Of a DNA stretch of 64,000 nucleotides, positions 10,982-19,533 are shown in pieces. The notes under the pieces are model-generated. The model was not told the origin of the DNA and searched no databases. It saw nothing but the letters and a program-made list of their open reading frames with translations. This DNA is from Marchantia polymorpha subsp. ruderalis (lineage: Eukaryota; Streptophyta; Marchantiopsida; Marchantiales; Marchantiaceae), in contig AP031354.1 in assembly GCA_037833965.1 (NCBI GenBank), positions 1,280,001-1,344,000 on the forward strand. Reading direction: 5' to 3'. A program made the translations under genes and the position numbers. Position 1 is the first letter of the stretch, and each line of letters opens with the position of its first letter.

Positions 10982-11706
10982 ATCATTGATGCAGGAACCA
11001 AAGTTTTCATTGCAAATATCAATAGGCATTGTTATTTGTTTACATCCGAATATTGTGACTGCAGGAAGTTCACAATTCTCTACACCTGCAAGAAATAAAC
11101 TATCAAAAGGTATACTGCCTGAGAATTTACAACAGTGGAAGAAAGAAATTCAATAGAAGTCAAAATAATTGTCATGTTTTCATTTCCACTTATCTAGGAA
11201 GAAGCGCTTGAAAAAAAGCCTCCATTTCCATGTTAAAAGACAGAGATCATTCCTACATCCAGAATGGGGAGAATAATGCGCTTAATTTAGAGACCGTTTG
11301 CGTGTTTCATTCATTTACTTATGTTTTTTGAAGCTTCCTGTTGATTGTGCATTGCCTATAGAACTGAAAATCTGATTGAGACCACAGTGGTGGCTGCTAT
11401 TATCTAACATGGTCCAGTTTAGCTAATGCCATTTTACGTGAAAAGCATTCATAATATAAGTCTTTCATAGGCTGAATGCTATCATGGCGTGATAATATAT
11501 GTTCAGTAAAGAAATGTACGTGTGAAATGGAATTGACCAATGATTTCAATCATCGGATGATTGGAGCATCCGATCAATACAGCAAATAGAACTTACCCCT
11601 GAGAAACAGTGAGAATGATGTTTTGATCCAATTCTAAAAATTCCTGATTCTTTGTCAGCACGTTTATCCACCTCTGGCTATATTTATCGATGGAAAGTAC
11701 AAATGT
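10955..11706 (-). pseudogene. Unidentified spliced gene fragment, left-arm copy
   Basis: This is the mirror of 18144-18895. In the minus direction an open stretch of about 35 codons (11706 to about 11601, containing DKYSQRWINVLTKNQEFLEL) ends in CAGG before GTAAGT. After about 515 nt a TTGCAG acceptor opens a second stretch in matching phase (11085 to about 10955, with VENCELPAVTIFGCKQITMP) that stops inside the small hairpin. I do not recognise the family. The phase-compatible junction and amino-acid texture suggest a real gene fragment, but no start codon or full-length protein is visible. Confidence 0.35.
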
Positions 11707-13009
11707 TTTGTAGATAGGAAATGCATTTCACATTAATGTCGTAGAAATGAGATGTTTCTTGCGAGCCACATGTTTCCTGTCATCAGACCTATAATCGAAC
11801 AGAAGCTAACAAATTTGATGAAGACCACCAATGATGTTTTCAGGTTGTGTACATACCTCTGGGAACAAAGTATATGTTGCTAATTCCAATCAACTCTGTG
11901 ACATGTGGTTTGTTGCTCGCTATTGTAATGCAGGAAGAATTTGGTATATGTGGGTCCCATCGCGCTCCTGGTGGTCACCTGGTGTCATTGGCTTGGAAAT
12001 ATTAGTCCAAGGCATCGAATTTTCCTTGTTGTAAAGGTAAGAATTTCCAAATTTTTCGTTTATCTGGGCTTATTCGTTTATCATCCTACTTCTTATTTTA
12101 CAATTTCATCAAAGTCATTGGTAGCAAACTCTAACTCCATGTAACTGTCCAAGTGAAAGTCACCTCTTTTTGATTGTCCAGTCAGCATGAATCTAATTCA
12201 TCTCACTGGGTCAGAAAGAAAAAGCTCCACATCGGTGTACAAGGAACGGATGCCCGGTAGGATGACAAAAGGTTCAAAGTTACTGGACCATATTGAGTAT
12301 ATAATCTATTTGCTGCAGTAACTCGTGATATAGTGTATCTTTTCTTTTGTTGAAAGAAATCAGAAGCCTTATTCGATAAATTTTCGAGAATGTTCAATTT
12401 GGAAAATGTTTTCTCAGAGCCGTCTTACTGGATTACTGAATAGAACAATGTGTGCAAGAGCCTGCTCGTTTCCCTACAGTCTGGCCGATACAAGTCATCA
12501 TTTTTCGAATATAAAAAAATGTGAGATCCTGTCAAGTCTCTAATTTGATGTTATGAGTGAAATGCAAATATTCACCAGGACCGTGCTCACGCTGTTTAAT
12601 CCTCATCCTTCCAAAAGAAATGGCTGGAGGTATGTAAGTAAGCATTGTCTGTGGTCCGAGATTAGTTCTCTTCACGCGTGCCAGATTTATCGGTTATAAT
12701 TTCTAACGCTGTAACAACGTGCACTACGAGGGAGCCGCCAGCATATGTGAATACGCTCGCTCGGCTCGCAAACGACCGGATCTGAAAATAGAGTATTCCC
12801 TTGCAAAATGAGATGACAAATATTTGAGTTTGGAATTCTAGCTCGGAGGTGTTGGTGATCCCGTTACGAAGGATCCATGCCCGAGACTTGGGTCGGGGCA
12901 CAGCAGGTACCAATATGGTATCGCAGATTTCAGATCTATAGGACACAAGTCTCACCATGTTCCACTTATGCTCGACTCGCAGACGAGGTTTTACGTCGGT
13001 GGGGGACCG

Positions 13010-13369
13010 ATGGACCCCAGGGAAGGACAGAGACGTAATGGCTTTCGTTGCGGAGCCTGTAAATTCTTTCACAGGAAGTGCACGGACGATTGCCCATTTG
13101 CGCCATCTGTACTTTCCTGAAGAGTATCCTCTTCAAGTTTCTAAATGTGCACAGAGTCTTTGGGGGAAAAATATGTCAGCAAGATGTTGCGGGACTTGCC
13201 GGAGTCGAGCCTAGCGGATGCAGTAAGGTCGTTGTATTTCGAGGCTGAGGCAAGGATTAAGGATCAGGTTCACGGATGCTCCGGCGAACTTTACAGAATA
13301 CAGAAGGATTTTGTAAAGGAGCTCCAAGCAGAGATTTTGGAGGAGAAGATTGTCATGAGACCGAATTAG
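13010..13369 (+). pseudogene. LBD: LOB-domain (LBD) transcription factor pseudogene, left arm
   Basis: The ATG at 13010 gives MDPREGQRRNGFRCGAC followed by KFFHRKCTDDCPFAPS, an exact LOB-domain C-block (C-x2-C-x6-C-x3-C), the zinc-finger-like motif of plant LBD DNA-binding proteins. The middle of the domain is split over frames: YFPEEYPLQVSK, then NVHRVFGGK. The frame from about 13158 holds YVSKMLRDLPESSLADAVRSL and FEAEARIKDQVHGCSGELYR, the rest of the LOB domain with its leucine-zipper-like tail, ending at the TAG at 13367. About three single-base indels break it. The 136-codon open frame on the opposite strand (12662-13072) begins with GTG and covers the LBD start; I treat it as a shadow. 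Confidence 0.85.
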
Positions 13370-13719
13370 GGTGAGAGGTTTACCGCACACTTCCTGGACA
13401 GTATAGACTATATTCCTCTAGGAATTTGCTAGCTGCTGAATTATGCATGAGAATTTGAGTTTGTGAGTTGTTGGCTTATGCATGAAATGGCCAGGAGGAT
13501 TACCGTAGCACGCATCGAGCTCGGTGAATTTTTTTGTCTATCTCATCGTGTCTGCAGATCACCATTGATGATATTCTTTTGTTCTTTCAGACTTACAGCG
13601 ACTGAGCGACTGAGATCAAACGAGGCTCAAGGTTGAGGTTCGTGTGATCGCAGTCCCTCTTAGTCTGATAGAACGAAAAGGCATTTTTGATCATTCTCGA
13701 AGTGTGCATGTGGTGATGA

Positions 13720-13915
13720 TGTGGTGAAACTTAAAACTTAAAAAAGTTTTAAGTTTCACCACACTCACCACTACGCCGACAGCTATTGCTGTCGGCGTAT
13801 AGCATCAAAAGCGCCAGTGAAATAGTCACCTTTTGCCGACGACAATATGTAACAACTGCGAGAAAAATAAGCAGCAGTTGCCGCTACACACCGTCTACAA
13901 GGGCGACGGTGTGCA
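13720..13915. repeat. Cluster of short hairpins with a CACTA-like terminus (left)
   Basis: Serial inverted repeats occur here: GTGGTGAAACTTAAAACTT facing AAGTTTTAAGTTTCACCAC (about 13720-13762); ACGCCGACAGC facing GCTGTCGGCGT (13772-13797); CAACTGC facing GCAGTTG; CACACCGTC facing GACGGTGTG (about 13888-13914). At 13769 the second hairpin is preceded by CACTA, giving CACTACGCCGACAGC. CACTA-class DNA transposons start with CACTA and carry GC-rich subterminal repeats of this kind. The mirror image ends in TAGTG at 16104. No transposase frame was recognised between them. Confidence 0.6.
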
Positions 13916-14068
13916 TAATATTAAGAATAGTAAACTCATACCGATATTGTCTCGCCTTCAGTGGATCTTGGAACCTATAAGTATCGCTCACTAACAGAGA
14001 TTCGACACAAGTATGCGAGAAACATTGAAATCAATCCCAAATTTGCTGCATACATTGATACATGCAGA

Positions 14069-14690
14069 ATGACCCAAAGGTTATGCAAAGGTGAGACAAG
14101 TGTTCCCAAAAGGAGGAGCAAAGTTTCTTCGAGGGGCAAGGGAGGCCCTAAAAACTCTTCCTGCGAGTATAAGGGAGTGCGCCAGCGGACTTGGGGCAAG
14201 TGGGTAGCTGAGATTCGGGATCCAGGGAAAGGACGTAGAGTGTGGTTGGGAACCTTCAACACCAAGGAGGAAGCTGCAGCGGCTTACGACCGGAAAGGTT
14301 TACAAATTTTTGGTCCCAATGGTGAGTTGAATTTGCCAAGTTCTCCCGTGGCCACGAAGTCAAATCCGACACAGTTATTACGCCATTGTTCTCGGTATCT
14401 CCAAGGATTTTGTTTTCAAAAACATATCCATATCCTCAAGATTCTGAAGTTTCCAAGATTCCGGTGGGTAATCACTTGGTTCATTTCTTATCATTCTGGT
14501 GACATATATTGTGTTTATGGTAAAGTTTATTTGTATACCCGAATGGTACTATGACTATGATAATGTTGTTGTGTTGCAGCCTGAGCCGGTGGAAACTGAA
14601 AAACATTTTAGTGAATATTTCGAGGCATATTGCATGGGTTAGAACAATGACAGCTGGCTAAAATTTCCACCACTAGAGCTTGAGCCATGA
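14069..14690 (+). pseudogene. DREB2: DREB2-like AP2/ERF transcription factor pseudogene
   Basis: From the ATG at 14069 the frame reads [18 protein letters not shown], then [11 protein letters not shown], which matches the basic KGKGGPxNxxC motif that precedes the AP2 domain in DREB2 proteins. The AP2 domain follows at about 14168-14334: [19 protein letters not shown], then [17 protein letters not shown] and GPNGELNLP. It has the DREB-type valine in WVAEIR. DREB2 factors bind DRE/CRT promoter elements under drought and heat. At about 14364 a one-base frameshift is needed to continue into [17 protein letters not shown] plausible intron (14464-14579, GTGGGT to TTGCAG) leads to PEPVETEKHFSEYFEAYC, which meets a TAG at 14640; sixteen more open codons end at 14690. 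The 5' part may include an upstream exon outside the block. Confidence 0.75.
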
Positions 14691-14754
14691 CCACTCGGAT
14701 ATAAGCATGCGTTTTCATCACTGCAATCATGGAACTTCTGTAAGTATCTAGTTA

Positions 14755-14940
14755 AGTGTGAGTCTTATCTAGTTGGAGAAGTTTCGCAGGTGATCTGTGT
14801 TATTGCATATAGTGCATCTAGTTGGAGAGGTATCGTAGCCATCCTGTAAGCTGAGATCTAGTACTTGAAAAACAGACTGAAAAGGAAAAAGCTCCGAGGC
14901 GATATGCTATGTTTGGTGTGGAAAATGATGAAACGGCTAC
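14755..14940. repeat. Dispersed repeat downstream of the DREB2-like pseudogene
   Basis: Positions 14759-14880 match 4985-5105, and 14885-14940 resembles 1715-1785 (shared ATGATGAAACGGCTAC). The same kind of sequence has therefore been scattered to at least two other places in the left third of the window. Confidence 0.75.
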
Positions 14941-15412
14941 TCAGGCTTTTGAATCAAAATTGGAATGTGAAACTTGAATGAGTCTACAGGCGATGAGAAG
15001 AACAGTATGAGAAAACTGCATCAAATCTATCAAGAAGAGATATGCTGTGATCCTAGTTCTCTAAGCAGCTTGCTTATAAACTTGTGGTCCGGCGCGTTGA
15101 GTTAGACTTTTCGACATTTGAGCGTGGATTGTCGAGTAAGATGTACTGTTCGTTGACGAGGCAAAGCTGAGACTTCCAGGAAATTTAATGAAAAATCTCC
15201 TGTATACAGAAGTAAACTGAGGAACGGCATCCTCAGTGTACAGTTGCAATCAAGCAAACAAGGTTTAAATTGGAGACCTTTCGAGTAGTACTTACGTTTC
15301 CCTTTGCACCTCAGTTTCCAGAAAACATATATGCAGAACTGAAATCCTGAAACGTTCTGAACTTGAAGCACATTGACTCTACTCAAGCTCCCGTGGAACG
15401 GTGTCTTGAGCT

Positions 15413-15440
15413 TTTTTTCGTCACACTCTGAGCCATGCAA
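15413..15440. other. Palindrome centre (28-bp spacer)
   Basis: The unpaired centre between the arms is 28 bp long and starts with a run of T. The paired bases directly on both sides are AGCTCAAGACAC and its complement. Such a short spacer between arms of about 4 kb should favour hairpin or cruciform extrusion. Confidence 0.9.
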
Positions 15441-15954
15441 AGCTCAAGACACTGTTCCACGGGAGCTTGAGTAGAGTCAATGTGCTTCAAGTTCAAAACG
15501 TTTCAGGATTTCAGTTTTGCATATATGTTTTCTGGAAACTGAGGTGCAAAGGGAAACGTAAGTACTACTCGAAAGGTCTCCAATTTAAACCTTGTTTGCT
15601 TGATTGCAACTATACACTGAGGATGCCGTTCCTCAGTTTACTTCTGTATACAGGAGACTTTCCATTAAATTTCCTGGAAGTCTCAGCTTTGCCTCGTCAA
15701 CGAACAGTACATCTTACTCGACAATCCACGCTCAAATATCAAAAAGTCTAACTCAACGCGCCGGACCACAAGTATATAAGCAAGCTGCTTAGAGAACTAG
15801 GATCACAACATATCTCTTCTCGATAGATTTGATGCAATTTTCTCATACTGTTCTTCTCATCGCCTGCAGACTCATTCAAGTTTCACGTTCTAATTTTGAT
15901 TCAAAGATCCACTGAAGGCGAGACAATATCGGTATGAGTTTACTATTCTTAATA

Positions 15955-16140
15955 TTCTGCACACCGTCGCTCTTGTAGACGGTGTGCAGCGGCAACTGCT
16001 GCTGATTTTTCTCGCAGTTGTTACATATTGTCGTCGGCAAAAGGTGACGATTTCACTGGCGCTTTTGATGCTATACGCCGACAGCAATAGCTGTCGGCGT
16101 AGTGGTGAAACTTAAAACTTTTTTAAGTTTTAAGTTTCAC
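15955..16140. repeat. Cluster of short hairpins with a TAGTG end (right)
   Basis: Mirror of 13720-13915. The terminal hairpin CGCCGACAGC/GCTGTCGGCG is followed by TAGTG at 16100-16104, so 13769-16104 is bounded by CACTA...TAGTG. The three bases outside the ends are CAC on the left and GTG on the right. They are complementary rather than directly repeated, so the 3-bp target duplication expected of a simple CACTA insertion is absent. Confidence 0.6.
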
Positions 16141-16480
16141 CACATCATCACCACATGCACACTTCGAGAATGATAAAAAATGCCTTTTCGTTCTATCAAA
16201 CTAAGAGGGACTGCAATCACACGAACCTCAACCTTGAGCCTTGTTTGATCTCAGTCGCTCAGTTGCTGTAAGTATGAAAGAACAAAAGAATATCATCAAT
16301 GGTGATCTGCAGACACAATGAGACAGACAAAAAAATGCGTGCTGCGGTAATCCTCCTGGCCATTTCATGCATAAGCCAACAACTCACAAACTCAAATTCT
16401 CATGCATAATTCAGCCGCTAGCAAATTCCTAGAGGAATATAGTCTATACTGTCCAGGAAGTGTGCGGTAAACCTCTCACC

Positions 16481-16840
16481 CTAATTCGGTCTCATGACAA
16501 TCTTCTCCTCCAAAATCTCTGTTTGGAGCTCCTTTACAAAATCCTTCTGTATTCTGTAAAGTTCGCCGGAGCATCCGTGAACCTGATCCTTAATCCTTGC
16601 CTCAGCCTCGAAATACAACGACCTTACTGCATCCGCTAGGCTCGACTCCGGCAAGTCCCGCAACATCTTGCTGACATATTTTTCCCCCAAAGACTCTGTG
16701 CACATTTAGAAACTTGAAGAGGATACTCTTCAGGAAAGTACAGATGGCGCAAATGGGCAATCGTCCGTGCACTTCCTGTGAAAGAATTTACAGGCTCCGC
16801 AACGAAAGCCATTACGTCTCTGTCCTTCCCTGGGTTCCAT
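16481..16840 (-). pseudogene. LBD: LOB-domain (LBD) pseudogene, right arm
   Basis: Mirror copy of 13010-13369. The start reads MEPREGQRRN (Asp2 to Glu relative to the left copy), the C-block cysteines are unchanged and the same frame breaks are present. The last frame differs by one residue (LQTEIL instead of LQAEIL). The shared disabling indels show that the gene was already broken before the inverted duplication, or that the arms have since been homogenised by gene conversion. Confidence 0.85.
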
Positions 16841-18143
16841 CGGTCCCCCACCGACGTAAAACCTCGTCTGCGAGTCGAGCATAAGTGGAACATGGTGAGA
16901 CTTGTGTCCTATAGATCTGAAATCTGCGATACCATATTGGTACCTGCTGTGCCCCGACCCAAGTCTCGGGCATGGATCCTTCGTAACGGGATCACCAACA
17001 CCTCCGAGCTAGAATTCCAAACTCAAATATTTGTCATCTCATTTTGCAAGGGAATACTCTATTTTCAGATCCGGTCGTTTGCGAGCCGAGCGAGCGTATT
17101 CACATATGCTGGCGGCTCCCTCGTAGTGCACGTTGTTACAGCGTTAGAAATTATAACCGATAAATCTGGCACGCGTGAAGAGAACTAATCTCGGACCACA
17201 GACAATGCTTACTTACATACCTCCAGCCATTTCTTTTGGAAGGATGAGGATTAAACAGCGTGAGCACGGTCCTGGTGAATATTTGCATTTCACTCATAAC
17301 ATCAAATTAGAGACTTGACAGGATCTCACATTTTTTTATATTCGAAAAATGATGACTTGTATCGGCCAGACTGTAGGGAAACGAGCAGGCTCTTGCACAC
17401 ATTGTTCTATTCAGTAATCCAGTAAGACGGCTCTGAGAAAACATTTTCCAAATTGAACATTCTCGAAAATTTATCGAATAAGGCTTCTGATTTCTTTCAA
17501 CAAAAGAAAAGATACACTATATCACGAGTTACTGCAGCAAATAGATTATATACTCAATATGGTCCAGTAACTTTGAACCTTTTGTCATCCTACCGGGCAT
17601 CCGTTCCTTGTACACCGATGTGGAGCTTTTTCTTTCTGACCCAGTGAGATGAATTAGATTCATGCTGACTGGACAATCAAAAAGAGGTGACTTTCACTTG
17701 GACAGTTACATGGAGTTAGAGTTTGCTACCAATGACTTTGATGAAATTGTAAAATAAGAAGTAGGATGATAAACGAATAAGCCCAGATAAACGAAAAATT
17801 TGGAAATTCTTACCTTTACAACAAGGAAAATTCGATGCCTTGGACTAATATTTCCAAGCCAATGACACCAGGTGACCACCAGGAGCGCGATGGGACCCAC
17901 ATATACCAAATTCTTCCTGCATTACAATAGCGAGCAACAAACCACATGTCACAGAGTTGATTGGAATTAGCAACATATACTTTGTTCCCAGAGGTATGTA
18001 CACAACCTGAAAACATCATTGGTGGTCTTCATCAAATTTGTTAGCTTCTGTTCGATTATAGGTCTGATGACAGGAAACATGTGGCTCGCAAGAAACATCT
18101 CATTTCTACGACATTAATGTGAAATGCATTTCCTATCTACAAA

Positions 18144-18895
18144 ACATTTGTACTTTCCATCGATAAATATAGCCAGAGGTGGATAAACGTGCTGACAAAG
18201 AATCAGGAATTTTTAGAATTGGATCAAAACATCATTCTCACTGTTTCTCAGGGGTAAGTTCTATTTGCTGTATTGATCGGATGCTCCAATCATCCGATGA
18301 TTGAAATCATTGGTCAATTCCATTTCACACGTACATTTCTTTACTGAACATATATTATCACGCCATGATAGCATTCAGCCTATGAAAGACTTATATTATG
18401 AATGCTTTTCACGTAAAATGGCATTAGCTAAACTGGACCATGTTAGATAATAGCAGCCACCACTGTGGTCTCAATCAGATTTTCAGTTCTATAGGCAATG
18501 CACAATCAACAGGAAGCTTCAAAAAACATAAGTAAATGAATGAAACACGCAAACGGTCTCTAAATTAAGCGCATTATTCTCCCCATTCTGGATGTAGGAA
18601 TGATCTCTGTCTTTTAACATGGAAATGGAGGCTTTTTTTCAAGCGCTTCTTCCTAGATAAGTGGAAATGAAAACATGACAATTATTTTGACTTCTATTGA
18701 ATTTCTTTCTTCCACTGTTGTAAATTCTCAGGCAGTATACCTTTTGATAGTTTATTTCTTGCAGGTGTAGAGAATTGTGAACTTCCTGCAGTCACAATAT
18801 TCGGATGTAAACAAATAACAATGCCTATTGATATTTGCAATGAAAACTTTGGTTCCTGCATCAATGATAAGTTGGAGGATGTCAGGCTTTTCTGA
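18144..18895 (+). pseudogene. Unidentified spliced gene fragment, right-arm copy
   Basis: Two phase-compatible open stretches are joined by a GTAAGT...TTGCAG intron. The first (18144-18250) contains SIDKYSQRWINVLTKNQ and LELDQNIILTVSQ; the second (18765-18895) contains GVENCELPAVTIFGC, then QITMPIDICNENFGSC, and stops at TGA 18893-18895 within the small hairpin. It is mirrored at 10955-11706. Another open stretch on this strand at 17453-17647 (with NKASDFFQQKKRYTISRV) may belong to the same gene. The family was not recognised. Confidence 0.35.
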
Positions 18896-19125
18896 CATCC
18901 TCCAACTTCAAATCTAGATAATATTTTTCCTTAACCTAGTAACTTCTTTGTTGACTTGAGGTGCAATTTGCTCTTTCAGTTATCACGACTCAAAATTATG
19001 CTAAAGATACAAGCTTCATCTCATACCTTTCTTTTCGAGACTGCAAGGACTGCAGTTATTTTGCAGCCAGGAATTTACTTCTATAGTAATAATGATGAAA
19101 ATAACTGTCGTCTTTAACGGCATAC

Positions 19126-19460
19126 TTTCACTATTCTGAGTTTCGGAAGCAAAATTTTCCTCTGAGAGTTTTCTTAAACTTCAGAATAAGCAACTTCATG
19201 GATGAAGGAAGTAGAATATCTGGATGTTCAGTTGAAGTGAGTGGAATTGTAAAGAAACAGCAGTTTAGTCAACTTGCAACACACAAGGTTATATCACTAT
19301 TTTGAATTTCGAAAGCAATATTTTTTTTCTGATAGCTTTCTGAAACTTCAGAATAAGCAGCTTCATGGATGAAGTAAATAGATTATCTGGATGTTCAGTT
19401 GAAGTGAGTGGAATTGTAGAAAAACTGCAGTTCAGTCAACTTGCAACACACAAGGCTATA
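19126..19460. repeat. Two 169-bp direct repeats near outer palindrome end (right)
   Basis: Reverse-complement counterpart of 10388-10730, with a few substitutions. Confidence 0.8.
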
Positions 19461-19533
19461 ACTGGGGTAGCAAACCAAAGCTGTCTTTGCCAACAAAGGT
19501 AGCCTTCTCGTGACGCTTAGATAAAAAATGTCA

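Larger units (their letters stand above)
13970..14949 (+). other. 980-bp block present only in the left palindrome arm
   Basis: The palindrome partner of this block is missing: right-arm sequence runs straight from the complement of 13969 to that of 14950. Both block edges carry CTT (GGATCTT at 13963-13969 and AGGCTT at 14943-14948), so the junction has at least 3 bp of microhomology and no longer target duplication. This is the pattern expected for a deletion from the right arm by microhomology-mediated repair, though insertion into the left arm is not excluded. The block carries the DREB2-like pseudogene and its 3' flank. Confidence 0.85.
10316..15412 (+). repeat. Giant palindrome, left arm
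   Basis: Read as reverse complement, this arm matches 15441-19533 along its whole length apart from a 980-bp block (13970-14949) and small indels. Checked anchors: GTGTCTTGAGCT at 15401-15412 pairs with 15441-15452; GAATCAAAA at 14951 pairs with 15894-15902; GTGGATCTT at 13961-13969 pairs with 15904-15912; TGACATTTTTTATCTAAGCG at 10316 pairs with the sequence ending at 19533. Coordinate sums are 30853 inside the DREB2 block and 29849-29873 outside it. The arms are near-identical but not identical: substitutions and indels of 9 to about 23 bp separate them. Confidence 0.95.
15441..19533 (-). repeat. Giant palindrome, right arm
   Basis: Reverse-complement copy of the left arm. It lacks the 980-bp DREB2-like block: its counterpart junction (GATTCAAAGATCCAC at about 15898-15912) is continuous. 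It also lacks a 9-bp piece (ACTCACCAC) next to the CACTA-like end and about 13 bp next to the LBD 3' flank. The right flank beyond 19533 shows no resemblance to the left flank. Confidence 0.95.

Noticed and set aside
12662..13072. 136-codon open frame, mirrored at 16778-17188 on the other strand
   Set aside because: It begins with GTG, has no domain, and overlaps the start of the LBD pseudogene on the opposite strand. Its preservation in both arms follows from the palindrome, not from selection.
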